Shown here: piece after piece, positions 1 through 7,608 of the stretch
Position numbering within the stretch: the first letter of the stretch is position 1
Layout: every line of letters begins with the position of its first letter
Program-made: the position numbers and the translations under genes
The notes under the pieces: model-generated
What the model saw: only the letters and a program-made list of their open reading frames with translations
What the model was told of the DNA's origin: nothing
Database searches by the model: none
Origin: Halomicrobium zhouii
GTDB lineage: Archaea > Halobacteriota > Halobacteria > Halobacteriales > Haloarculaceae
Reading direction: 5' to 3'
Length of the DNA: 64,000 nucleotides
Assembly: GCF_900114435.1 (NCBI RefSeq)
Contig: NZ_FOZK01000001.1
Coordinates: 806,001-870,000 of the forward strand

Positions 1-2
1 AC

Positions 3-212
3 GAGAATGGCGACCCCGCGGTGGAGGTCGACCCGCCGACCGACCCGTTGTTCGTCCTCTCGGACCACCACGACTTCTCCGACGGCGAGCGCGCGCTCCT
101 CGACGACGTCGCCGACCGGCGGCTCTCCCTGGGGCCCAAGGCCATCCACGCAGACCACGCCATCGCCGTCGCGCACAACTACCTCGACACCGACGGGTAC
201 ACCACTTACTGA
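3..212 (+). CDS. trmY: tRNA (pseudouridine(54)-N1)-methyltransferase TrmY, C-terminal part
   Basis: The gene enters from the left edge; only the last 69 codons are present. TrmY is a SPOUT-class methyltransferase that makes N1-methylpseudouridine at position 54 of archaeal tRNA, using S-adenosylmethionine. The visible part holds the end of the SPOUT domain: 'FVLSDHHDF' and then 'LGPKAIHADHAIAVAHNYLD', the SAM-binding knot and closing helix typical of the family. The protein ends soon after with DTDGYTTY, as TrmY proteins do. The identification rests on recalled family sequence, and the N-terminus is outside the window. Confidence 0.82.
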   Translation, partial: ENGDPAVEVDPPTDPLFVLSDHHDFSDGERALLDDVADRRLSLGPKAIHADHAIAVAHNYLDTDGYTTY

Positions 213-359
213 CAGCGCGTCAGCGAACCACAGACTGCGGGCCGTCGTGAATGTATCTAGCGTGGCAGTAAGACGGCCCTAGGCGTCGCCGGCGAACGTT
301 CAGCCGATCATACTAATCCCCATACGGAGCTTTAACGCCGACATGAGGAGAACCGAAGC

Positions 360-1529
360 GTGAACGCCGTCGTCATTCCGACAGGGCACGAGGCCCAGGG
401 GTACGTCTGTGTCAGGTCGCTCTCGGAGCAGGGCGTCCGGACTATCGTCGCCTCGGAGAAGGAGGGGGTTCCGGCGGCGGCGTCTCGGTACTGCGACGAG
501 TCCGTCGACCTGCCGCCGCCGAAAGAGGACCTGCTGGCCTACCGGGACGCCCTGCTCGAACTGGCCGAGCGGGAGACCGTCGAGACGATACTTCCAGTCC
601 GGCCGGAGGACGGCTACGTCCTCTCTCGTTTCCGCGAGTCGTTCGAGGCGCACGTCTCCCTGCCCGTCCCGTCGTTCGACCAGCTACGAACCGTCCACGA
701 CCGCCTGCGCCTCGCCGAGGCGGCCGAGGCGGCGGGCGTGCCGGTGCCAGAGACGCGCCGGCTCGCCGACGTCGACGACTGGGGCCCCGAACGCATCGTC
801 AAGTCCCGGTACAACCTCGTCGTCGACGACTACGTCGACCACCTCGACCCGGGCGAGTCCGCCGTCGTCAAGGCGGTCAAACACCTCCAGCCGGGAACCG
901 AACCGGACCCCGACGCGATCCGCGAGGCGTACCGCCACGACCCGATCGTCCAGGCGTTCGTCCCCTACGACGAGGAGTACATGTTCGCCGGGCTGTACGA
1001 CCACGGCGAGGCGCTGGCCACCTTCCAGCACCACCAGGTCCGGGGCACCTCCTACACCGGCGGCGGCGGCGTCTACCGCCAGTCGACCGACATCCCCGAA
1101 CTCGACCGCGTCGCCGACGACCTGCTGTCCCACCTGGAGTGGCACGGCCTGGCCTGCATCGAGTACATGCGCGACGAGCGCACCGGCGAGTTCGTCCTCA
1201 CGGAGATCAACCCCCGGATGTGGCAGTCCCTGCCCTCGACTGTCCGCGCCGGCGTCGACTTCCCCCACTACTACTGGCTCCAGGCGACGGACCGGACCGA
1301 CGAGATCGACCCGGACTACGAGATCGGCGTCGGGAGCCACCTGCTCCACGGCGAAGTCGGCTACCTCCTGAGCATCCTCACCGACGACTCGCCGCTCGTC
1401 CAGCGGCCGTCGCTCGCCGGGACCGCCTGGGAGATAGCGGCCTCCTGCCTCTCGGAGCCCCACTTCGACTACCTCAACCTCGACGACCCCGGGCCCTTCC
1501 TCCAGGGCCTCCGGAACAAAGTGAAGTAG
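360..1529 (+). CDS. ATP-grasp carboxylate-amine ligase family protein
   Basis: A 389-residue ATP-grasp enzyme, expected to join a carboxylate to an amine or thiol with ATP hydrolysis; the substrate cannot be told. Residues 1-100 form a pre-ATP-grasp Rossmann-like domain ('VVIPTGHEAQGYVCVRSL'). The ATP-grasp fold follows, with a lysine in 'VVKAVKHLQ', a hinge segment 'IVQAFVPYDEEYMFAG', a glycine loop 'RGTSYTGGGGVYR' and the Mg-binding 'TEINPRMWQSLP' near residue 280. The start is GTG; a TATA-like tttaac (331-336) lies 27 nt upstream and GAGGAG (345-350) fits a ribosome site. Such ligases often lie in haloarchaeal surface-polysaccharide regions, and the GNAT and TylF-type genes downstream fit that. 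Function beyond the fold is inference. Confidence 0.8.
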   Translation: MNAVVIPTGHEAQGYVCVRSLSEQGVRTIVASEKEGVPAAASRYCDESVDLPPPKEDLLAYRDALLELAERETVETILPVRPEDGYVLSRFRESFEAHVSLPVPSFDQLRTVHDRLRLAEAAEAAGVPVPETRRLADVDDWGPERIVKSRYNLVVDDYVDHLDPGESAVVKAVKHLQPGTEPDPDAIREAYRHDPIVQAFVPYDEEYMFAGLYDHGEALATFQHHQVRGTSYTGGGGVYRQSTDIPELDRVADDLLSHLEWHGLACIEYMRDERTGEFVLTEINPRMWQSLPSTVRAGVDFPHYYWLQATDRTDEIDPDYEIGVGSHLLHGEVGYLLSILTDDSPLVQRPSLAGTAWEIAASCLSEPHFDYLNLDDPGPFLQGLRNKVK

Positions 1530-1676
1530 CTGGGACGAGGTCGGCTGAGAGTAGCTGTGGACCCGTGGCGAGCGGGTGTCAGTGGCCGATTCACAGTCGG
1601 TTGATTGTGCTCTGGCTGTCGATGCTGTGACTGCTGGGCGTGTCTGTGAGTTGCACGGATAGTTCGTCTGAATTGC

Positions 1677-2224
1677 GCTGGAAGAAGCGACACCGCCAAC
1701 AGCCAGAAAGCCCTCGGCGCGCTCCGGTCCCGGGGCTTGCTGCGCTCCTCACTTCGTTCCGGTGCCCTCAGCGAAAGCTGAGGACTACGCGAGAGCTACG
1801 CTCTCGCGGTCGCTTGCTGCGCCCGGGTTCCCGGACCCCGCCTCGCCCTTTCATTCCGCCAGGCATCGCAGCCCTGCCCTTCCCTTGGTCGCGCGATGAA
1901 ACGCGCTCCCGGCCGACCGGCGCGCGGTTGCGGGGCGGTCAGGACGCGTGTCGCGCCGCTAGGCGCGACCGGGGAGGGGTGGCGGAGCCAATCGCGAGCG
2001 CAGGGAGGCGCCGACCGGAGGGAGGGGCCTCCGAACGAGCGAACGGGGAGCGAAGCGACCCGTGAGCGCGTTTTATCGCGCGAGCGACGGCTGTCCCTGG
2101 GGGACTGAAAGGGCGAGGAGCGCTCGACGAAGCACGGCGACGCAAGCACCGAACGAAGTGAGGCGCGCAGCGAGCCGCGCGAGTCGAGCGCGCCGAGGGC
2201 TTTCGAGGTAGTGTCGTTTCCAGC
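1677..2224. repeat. Giant imperfect palindromic element, copy 1
   Basis: This non-coding 548-bp stretch folds back on itself. The outer arms pair (ctggaagaagcgacac at left with gtgtcgtttccag at right), then GAAAGCCCTCGGCGCGCT (about 1705-1722) pairs with AGCGCGCCGAGGGCTTTC (about 2188-2205). Further in, CCTCGCCCTTTCA pairs with TGAAAGGGCGAGG, and GGTCGCGCGATGAAACGCGC with a segment containing GCGCGTTTTATCGCGCGAG. At the tip GTCGCGCC / GGCGCGAC closes a GCTA loop (1950-1969). Many blocks are shared with the element at 10921-11446. The open frames inside are low-complexity and appear only because of the GC-rich palindrome, so I call no gene. It could be a non-autonomous mobile element, a structured RNA or a nucleoid/replication site. 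Confidence 0.75.
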
Positions 2225-2312
2225 CACGTCACCAGTTCGAAACCTACCAAACGAGACCTCTACACACTGTACTAGCCATGAACGAACGACGACTCCTACG
2301 ACGAAAATCACC

Positions 2313-3545
2313 TCACGGCCGGTCGTTGAACAGGACGAGGTGCCTGAGAATCGTCCGTTTCTCCAGGCCGCCGCCGAGGGCGCCCGAGAGGACGCCGATG
2401 GTGGCGATAAAGCCCGCGATGCGGACGAGTTCGACGACGCCGACGGTCGGGTCCTCCAGGCTGGGCCAGTTCGTCATCAGGTTCGGCGGGAAGACGACGT
2501 ACTCGATGGTGAGCATGATCCCCCCGACCAGCAGGTAGAGGCCGACCATGGCGAGCACGAGGATGCAGAAGACGGCGACGTTCACCAGCGCGACGTGTTC
2601 GGTGAGGACTTGCTGGCGCCCGCGGGGAAACAGCAGATTGTGCGAGAACAGCAGGTAGACTGCCGCGAGCAGGATGGAGCCGACGGCGAACAGCGCGGCG
2701 GTGCCGTCGGTGATGTTCAGCCCGACGTCCCACGTCTCGGCGCTAAAGACGACGACGAGCGTCGGCACCAGCGCCGCCGTCGATAGCTTCGGCAGCGACA
2801 GCGGGAGCGCGAGTGCGCGGCTCCTGACCACTGCGGCGGCCACCTCCCCCGGGTTCCGGGCGACGCTGGCGAGGTAGAACCACAGCCGTCCGAGGGGGCC
2901 ACGGGCGTCCGTCTCCTCCTCGGGGATCCGGCTCGCCTCGCGGCGGAACTGTCTGCTCAGCGTCGTGTCGAACCGCGGGACGCCGTCCCGTTCGGCGTCG
3001 AACGTGAACGGCGCCATCGCGGAGTCACCCCCCGCGTCGTGGCCGGCGCCGAGGACGTGGCCGACCTGGTGGAGCAGCAGTGCCGCGCCGTTCCAGCGCA
3101 CCGCCGCGTCCTCGAGGGACCGCCGGGGCTGGTCACGGGGCGATAGCCGCAGGGTTCGCGTCGAGACGACGGCGACGCGTCCCAGCGGCGACGCCAGCCC
3201 GGGCACGCGACGCTCGCGCCGGGAGAGCAGCGGGACGTCGGTGACGACAACGACCAGGTCGTAGGGGCCCTCGACCATCCGCAGCGCCGCCTCCTCCAGG
3301 AACTCGGAGGGGTACCGCGCGTCGTAGTCTGTCAGCTCCTCGGGCTCTTCCGCGTGGAACCGCCAGCTCGCGTCCGTCGCCGACGCCAGTTCGCCGACGA
3401 CGTCGTGGGCCGCCCGGTCGGCGAAGGCCGCGAGGTCGACGCCGTCGCTCCGCGGAGAGTGGGCGACCAGCAGCCCGACGTCGACGACGACGTCCCCGTC
3501 GGCGTCGGTCGTCACCGCCTCGCCGTCCGCCGCTGCCCCGGTCAT
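2313..3545 (-). CDS. Membrane protein with degenerate archaemetzincin-like domain
   Basis: A 410-residue protein in two parts. Residues 20-180 resemble a zincin: 'HQVGHVLGAGH' (159-169) matches HExxHxxGxxH except that the catalytic Glu is Gln160, and Met177 lies 8 residues after the last His, exactly as in archaemetzincins (HExxHxxGxxHCx4CxM). The two Cys of that motif are Asp170 and Ser175. Residues 240-400 hold about four membrane segments ('ALFAVGSILLAAVYLLF', 'VAVFCILVLAMVGLYLLVGG'). No Sec or Tat signal is seen. Metal binding by three His is possible, but peptidase activity looks lost. The gene is single, next to palindromic element 1. The role is unknown; pseudo-protease is inference. 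Confidence 0.72.
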   Translation of the reverse strand: MTGAAADGEAVTTDADGDVVVDVGLLVAHSPRSDGVDLAAFADRAAHDVVGELASATDASWRFHAEEPEELTDYDARYPSEFLEEAALRMVEGPYDLVVVVTDVPLLSRRERRVPGLASPLGRVAVVSTRTLRLSPRDQPRRSLEDAAVRWNGAALLLHQVGHVLGAGHDAGGDSAMAPFTFDAERDGVPRFDTTLSRQFRREASRIPEEETDARGPLGRLWFYLASVARNPGEVAAAVVRSRALALPLSLPKLSTAALVPTLVVVFSAETWDVGLNITDGTAALFAVGSILLAAVYLLFSHNLLFPRGRQQVLTEHVALVNVAVFCILVLAMVGLYLLVGGIMLTIEYVVFPPNLMTNWPSLEDPTVGVVELVRIAGFIATIGVLSGALGGGLEKRTILRHLVLFNDRP

Positions 3546-3864
3546 ACGTTCGTTTGGAACCGCCGACGGAAAAGCGTCAATCGACTCGACGGCGGTCCCG
3601 AGCGGCCAGGAATCGCCGCCGGGCCGCGCTAGCTGTTCGAAGGTTCCTGACGTCCGCCACTGGGACGCCGAGAATCGCTTCGAGCCGATGTCTGCACCGC
3701 TCGCAACGGGCCGTTACCGGTCGACGGGTCGTTGCCTTCTGCCTCCACCCGGCAATGGCGCCCACTACCCAGGAGGTACCACAGACCTAACTGAGTAACA
3801 CGAACCTGTCGGTGTATTGTGCAATATATATTGAAACTGGTGGGAGGCGGAGGTCCGGGCACCG
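3546..3864. other. Intergenic region before the GNAT gene
   Basis: This 319-bp gap separates the minus-strand metzincin-like gene from the plus-strand acyltransferase. I see no convincing gene; the small open frames are arginine-rich shadows. The last 80 bases are AT-richer and carry the palindromic TATA element at 3822-3833. A GGGAGGCGGAGG stretch about 20 nt before the ATG could act as a distant ribosome site. Confidence 0.5.
3822..3833 (+). promoter_or_regulatory. TATA-box promoter of the GNAT gene
   Basis: CAATATATATTG is a perfect 12-bp palindrome and a strong archaeal TATA box, about 35 nt before the ATG at 3865. The same core (caatatatatta) recurs at 6645-6656 before the mntA gene. 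Confidence 0.6.
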
Positions 3865-5004
3865 ATGACTGGTGCCACCGATCCGGACCGGGAACGCGGG
3901 GCGACGGACCCGTACACGGTCCGTCGATTCCGTCCCGAGGACAGGGACGGCGTGATAGCGCTCGATCGGATCGTCTGGGACCGTGACCGGGGCCCCGACT
4001 GGTTCCGGTGGAAGTACGAGTCGAACCCGTTCGTCGACGACGTCCCGGTGTTCGTGGTCGAGCGTGACGGCCAAATCGTCGGGGCGCGTCCGTTCATGGC
4101 CTTCCGGATACGCACCGGCGAGACGGTCGTCGACGCACTGCAGCCGAGCGACACCATGGTCCACCCGGATCACCGGCGACGCGGCCTCTTCACCCGCATG
4201 ACGCGGCGAGCGATAGCGGCCTACGCCGACGAGGAGCCCAGCTTGCTGTTCAACTACCCGAACGACGCCGCCCGGCCCGGGTACGAGAAACTCGGCTGGC
4301 GGACGGTCGGACCGCAGGTGACGTTCTACCGGATTCAGGACCCCGCACGGCTCCTCTCGGCCCGGTTCGACGCTGCGGCGGAGCCGCTCGTCCGCCGGAC
4401 GGTCCGGCCGCTGGTCCGCGCGGTCCGTCGTCCTCCCAGCCGACTGCCCCGGCGTGCGGACGTCGACGTCGCGTCCCAGCGCGGGGTTCCGCACGCGACG
4501 CTCGCGTCGCTCTACGAAGGCAGTGTCCCCCGCAGGTTCCACGCGCTCCGCGACGAGGCGCTCCTCGCGTGGCGGTTCGGGAGCCCCGTCTGGTCCCGAC
4601 GGACGTATCTCGCGAGACGCGACGGCACCGCCGTCGCGGCGCTGGTCGCGCGGACCCGGACACTCGCCGACGGCGTCACCGTAACCCAGATAGCGGACGT
4701 CCTGCCGATGGCCGGCGACGAGTACGAGCGGGGGGCCGCCACGACCCTCCTGGGACCGGTGGTCCGGGACCACGCGGAGTCGACGCTTATCGCCGCAATC
4801 ACGGGCCCGATCCGTTCGGCGGCCCTCGAACGGCACGGGTTCAGGCCGGACGACCGGCCACCGCTCTCGTGGGTGCGCGACCGGTCCAAGACCCTCGCGG
4901 TCCGGCCCATGCGGCTCTCGGCCTCGTCGTGGACGCTGGACGGGCGCCCGATCGACGATCCGGCGAACTGGACGGGGACGTTCGTCGAGCGCGACACCAC
5001 GTGA
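3865..5004 (+). CDS. GNAT-family N-acetyltransferase
   Basis: A 379-residue acyltransferase with two GNAT-like halves. In the first half, 'DWFRWKYESNPF' is the substrate-side segment seen in acyltransferases of polysaccharide gene clusters, and 'MVHPDHRRRGLFTRM' (about residues 96-110) is motif A, the acyl-CoA pyrophosphate loop (R/Q-x-x-G-x-G/A type). The second half repeats 'LLAWRFGSP' and ends with 'ALERHGFRP', a typical GNAT C-terminal strand. Acetyl-CoA is the likely donor; the acceptor is unknown. It is probably cytoplasmic, as no signal or membrane segment is seen. The nearby ATP-grasp and TylF-type genes make a role in a surface glycan or modified lipid plausible, as inference. Confidence 0.8.
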   Translation: MTGATDPDRERGATDPYTVRRFRPEDRDGVIALDRIVWDRDRGPDWFRWKYESNPFVDDVPVFVVERDGQIVGARPFMAFRIRTGETVVDALQPSDTMVHPDHRRRGLFTRMTRRAIAAYADEEPSLLFNYPNDAARPGYEKLGWRTVGPQVTFYRIQDPARLLSARFDAAAEPLVRRTVRPLVRAVRRPPSRLPRRADVDVASQRGVPHATLASLYEGSVPRRFHALRDEALLAWRFGSPVWSRRTYLARRDGTAVAALVARTRTLADGVTVTQIADVLPMAGDEYERGAATTLLGPVVRDHAESTLIAAITGPIRSAALERHGFRPDDRPPLSWVRDRSKTLAVRPMRLSASSWTLDGRPIDDPANWTGTFVERDTT

Positions 5005-5085
5005 CGGCGACGCGCGCCGAAGTATGACCTTCTTACGAACGGTTTCGAACGTATAACAAACTGATGGGGCCGGGTCTCTCGGTGC

Positions 5086-5985
5086 ATGTTCGAGACGTCA
5101 GACGCGCGTCGCGCGGTGGCCCGCGCGTACCGCCTCGCGATCGCCGCCGCGGCACTGCCGATCGTCCTCGCCGACTACTTCGACCCGGACACCGGCGCGG
5201 CCTACGACGTCGGCCTCGCGTCGAAACTCGTCCTCGCGGCGCGGATGGTACGGAACAACTGGCAGATCCCGACCGGATCGAGCTTCGTCGAACACCTGGT
5301 GATGGCAGCCGCCATCCTCAAGGTTCCCCCGGAGGTCGACGGCTGCGTCGTCGAGTGCGGCTGCTTCAAGGGCGGTAGCACCGCCAACCTGTCGCTCGTG
5401 GCGGGGCTGTGTGACCGCACCCTCCACGTGTTCGACTCCTTCGAGGGGATGCCCGAACCCACGGCGGACGACGAGACGCACCTGGTCGTCGACTCCGAGC
5501 GGGTCCACTCCTACGAGGAGAACTCCTGGGAGGCGACCGTCGCCGAGGTGGAGGCCAACGTCGTCGCCTACGGCGACCCCGGCGCCGTGGTGTTCCACCC
5601 GGGCTACTTCGACGAGACGATGCCGGGGTTCGACGAGCCCTGCGTCGCCGCCTTCCTCGACGTCGGCCTCCGGACGTCCGCGGAGACGGCCCTCGAACAC
5701 CTCTGGCCCGTGCTCCGGAACGACAGCCGCTGTTTCACCCACGAGGCCAAGCACATGGACATGGCCGACCTCTTCTTCGACCGGGAGTGGTGGCGCGAGA
5801 CGCTCGATTCGGAGCCGCCGGGACTCGTCGGCGCCGGGAGCGGCATCGGTCTCCACCCCGGTCCGAACGGCTTCTCCAGCCTGCTGGCTTACACCGTCAA
5901 GAACCCCGCCGTCGACGACTACGCCGTCGTCGCCCAGACGGGCGCCGACAACGTGGTCGACGTGGGCCGGACCGGGTCGGACTGA
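5086..5985 (+). CDS. TylF/MycF-family SAM methyltransferase
   Basis: A 299-residue protein related to macrocin O-methyltransferase TylF, which methylates sugar hydroxyls with SAM. Motif I is 'VVECGCFKGGSTANLSLVA' (about residues 88-106), followed by 'LHVFDSFEGMPEPTADD', the TylF signature of the second acidic loop. 'VAAFLDVGLRTSAETALEHL' corresponds to the metal-binding Asp region, and 'NGFSSLLAYTVK' closes the domain. The first 60 residues are hydrophobic and family-variable. The start is set by gtataacaa (5051-5059) about 30 nt upstream, giving an almost leaderless mRNA. It is probably a sugar O-methyltransferase for a surface glycan; the substrate is unknown. Confidence 0.82.
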   Translation: MFETSDARRAVARAYRLAIAAAALPIVLADYFDPDTGAAYDVGLASKLVLAARMVRNNWQIPTGSSFVEHLVMAAAILKVPPEVDGCVVECGCFKGGSTANLSLVAGLCDRTLHVFDSFEGMPEPTADDETHLVVDSERVHSYEENSWEATVAEVEANVVAYGDPGAVVFHPGYFDETMPGFDEPCVAAFLDVGLRTSAETALEHLWPVLRNDSRCFTHEAKHMDMADLFFDREWWRETLDSEPPGLVGAGSGIGLHPGPNGFSSLLAYTVKNPAVDDYAVVAQTGADNVVDVGRTGSD

Positions 5986-6040
5986 ACACACCCGTTGCGG
6001 ATCCTCGACGCTTAACCTCCTGGGCCGGCCAGATGCGCGC

Positions 6041-6631
6041 ATGACCGACCGCAACGCCGCAGACGGGCCGACCGGCGACGACCTCGCCTGGGAGACGCTC
6101 GACGCCAGCACCGCCTACAGCTGCGACGGGTTCGACGTGGTCAACCAGTCGGTTCGACTCCCGGACGGCACCGAGTCGGAGTTCGACTACCTCTCGGAGA
6201 GCGAAGCCGTCGTCGTCCTCCCGTTCACGCCCGACGGCGACGTCGTCGTCATCGACGAGTGGCGCCAGGCGGTCGACCGCGTCAACCGCGGCCTGCCCGC
6301 GGGGAGTATCGAACCCGAAGACGACGACCCCGTCGCCGCCGCCCACCGCGAACTCGTCGAGGAGACCGGCCACGAGGCCAGCGTGGTCGACCACCTCACC
6401 AGCGTCGAACCGGCCAACGGCTTCGCGGACTCGTACTTCCACTACTTCGTCGCTCACGGGTGTGAACCGACGGCCGAACAGCGACTCGACCACAACGAGT
6501 CCATTCGGGTCGAGACGACGACGTTCGACGAACTGGTCGAGGACGTGCGTACGGGCGACCTCCAGGACGGCCGGTCCGCGTTCGCCGTCCTCCACTACGC
6601 GCTGTTCGAGGACGGATCGTCGCAGCGATGA
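6041..6631 (+). CDS. NUDIX hydrolase, ADP-ribose pyrophosphatase-like
   Basis: A 196-residue NUDIX enzyme that should hydrolyse nucleoside diphosphates linked to another moiety. The Nudix box sits near residue 85-110: GSIEPEDDDPV followed by 'AAAHRELVEETGHEA'. The metal-binding REx2EExG core is intact. Against Gx5Ex7RE, one residue is inserted and the first Glu is Asp. The preceding 'VVVIDEWRQAVDRVNRGLPA' matches the beta-sheet and QxR segment of ADP-ribose pyrophosphatases, where Arg and Glu contact the substrate. I chose the ATG at 6041 because the longer frame only reads through the upstream methyltransferase gene out of phase. The gene follows that methyltransferase by 55 nt. Confidence 0.85.
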   Translation: MTDRNAADGPTGDDLAWETLDASTAYSCDGFDVVNQSVRLPDGTESEFDYLSESEAVVVLPFTPDGDVVVIDEWRQAVDRVNRGLPAGSIEPEDDDPVAAAHRELVEETGHEASVVDHLTSVEPANGFADSYFHYFVAHGCEPTAEQRLDHNESIRVETTTFDELVEDVRTGDLQDGRSAFAVLHYALFEDGSSQR

Positions 6632-6644
6632 CAGACTGACGCTG

Positions 6645-6656
6645 CAATATATATTA
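6645..6656 (+). promoter_or_regulatory. TATA-box promoter of mntA-hepT
   Basis: gCAATATATATTAcc is an almost palindromic TATA box, 24-35 nt before the mntA start at 6680, so transcription should start close to the ATG. Confidence 0.6.
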
Positions 6657-6679
6657 CCGGGGAGCCTCAATTCAGACGT

Positions 6680-7114
6680 ATGGACGAGCCTGGGGAGCCA
6701 GCCATCGACGAGGTAGACGTCGAGGGGATGCGCGAGTATCTCGCCGGTGAAGAAGTCGTGTTCGCACTCCTGTTCGGCTCGCACGCGCGCGGAACCGCCG
6801 ACGCCTCGTCGGACGTCGACGTCGCGCTTCGATTCCCCGGCGAGATGGACGCACACGAGCGGTTCCGCCGACGCAACCGTATCGACGCAGCACTGCAGGA
6901 GTACGCCGACGGGTTCGTCGACGTCAGTGACATCAGTTCGTTGCCGATCCCGGTCGCGCACGCTGCCCTTCGAGACGGCGTCCGTCTCGTCGGCGACGAG
7001 CAGACCATCGACGAATACCGGACCCAGGTCCAGACCGAATACGAGTCCTCGTCAGCCGCACGGAAAGCCGACGACGAAGCCTTCATCGAGCGACTCGCCC
7101 GGGGAGAGATCTAG
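6680..7114 (+). CDS. mntA: MntA-type antitoxin, minimal nucleotidyltransferase
   Basis: A 144-residue minimal nucleotidyltransferase. The polymerase-beta signature is intact: 'LLFGSHARGTADASSDVDVA' near residues 31-50, with GS and two Asp for the nucleotide and metals, and a third acidic residue in 'FVDVSD'. In characterised MntA/HepT modules this enzyme transfers AMP onto a tyrosine of the HepT toxin and so silences it. The stop codon TAG (7112-7114) directly abuts the ATG of hepT, so the two are co-transcribed and likely translationally coupled. The C-terminal 35 residues are charged and helical. Assignment as antitoxin rests on the partner gene and motif; activity is inferred. Confidence 0.85.
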   Translation: MDEPGEPAIDEVDVEGMREYLAGEEVVFALLFGSHARGTADASSDVDVALRFPGEMDAHERFRRRNRIDAALQEYADGFVDVSDISSLPIPVAHAALRDGVRLVGDEQTIDEYRTQVQTEYESSSAARKADDEAFIERLARGEI

Positions 7115-7546
7115 ATGGTGGACGAGGAGATCGTCGTCGACAAACTCCGGCACATCAACGAGTACACCGAGGACCTGAAGCAGATGCGCGGAATGTCAAA
7201 GGACAAATACGTGAACGACGTCGTGATTCAACGGGCCGTCGAACGGACGTTGATGAACCTCATACAGTCCTGTATCGACCTCGCTCAACACATTCGAGCG
7301 GCCGAGAATCTCTCACCGAGTGGAACCTCGAAGAAGGAAATCGAAGCCCTCGGGGATGCGGGGATCATCTCTGACGAGACACAGGCACGGATGGAGGAGG
7401 CAGTGGGATTCCGGAACATCCTCGCGCATCGGTACGGTGACGTTGACCACGACATCGTGTACGACGTACTCCACAGCGATGTTCACTGGTTCGAACAGTT
7501 TCAGCAAGCGGTCGCGCAGTGGTTTCAGGACCGGGACGCCACGTAG
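7115..7546 (+). CDS. hepT: HepT-type toxin, HEPN ribonuclease
   Basis: A 143-residue all-helical HEPN protein. The decisive motif is 'RNILAHRY' near residues 103-110, which matches Rx4HxY: Arg and His form the RNase site across a dimer, and the Tyr is the residue adenylylated by MntA. Around it, 'ALGDAGIISDETQARMEEAV' is typical of HepT before the active site. HepT cleaves RNA, notably tRNA ends in studied examples. The ATG follows the mntA stop without spacing. GC and codon bias are lower than in flanking genes, which fits a mobile defence or addiction module. Confidence 0.87.
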   Translation: MVDEEIVVDKLRHINEYTEDLKQMRGMSKDKYVNDVVIQRAVERTLMNLIQSCIDLAQHIRAAENLSPSGTSKKEIEALGDAGIISDETQARMEEAVGFRNILAHRYGDVDHDIVYDVLHSDVHWFEQFQQAVAQWFQDRDAT

Positions 7547-7608
7547 CTTCCCGCCATCCTCGTCCAGAAACCGATACCTTACTTCCCGTGCCGTCCCTGT
7601 CCACGCCC

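Noticed and set aside
1796-2311. 171-codon minus-strand frame across palindromic element 1
   Set aside because: It is Arg/Ser-rich, unlike acidic haloarchaeal protein, and its resemblance to the frame at 10930-11322 is explained by shared DNA blocks of the element.
5411-6631. 406-codon frame joining the methyltransferase region to the NUDIX gene
   Set aside because: The first 210 codons are a Thr/Arg/Pro-rich shadow of the methyltransferase gene; only the part from 6041 is a real protein.
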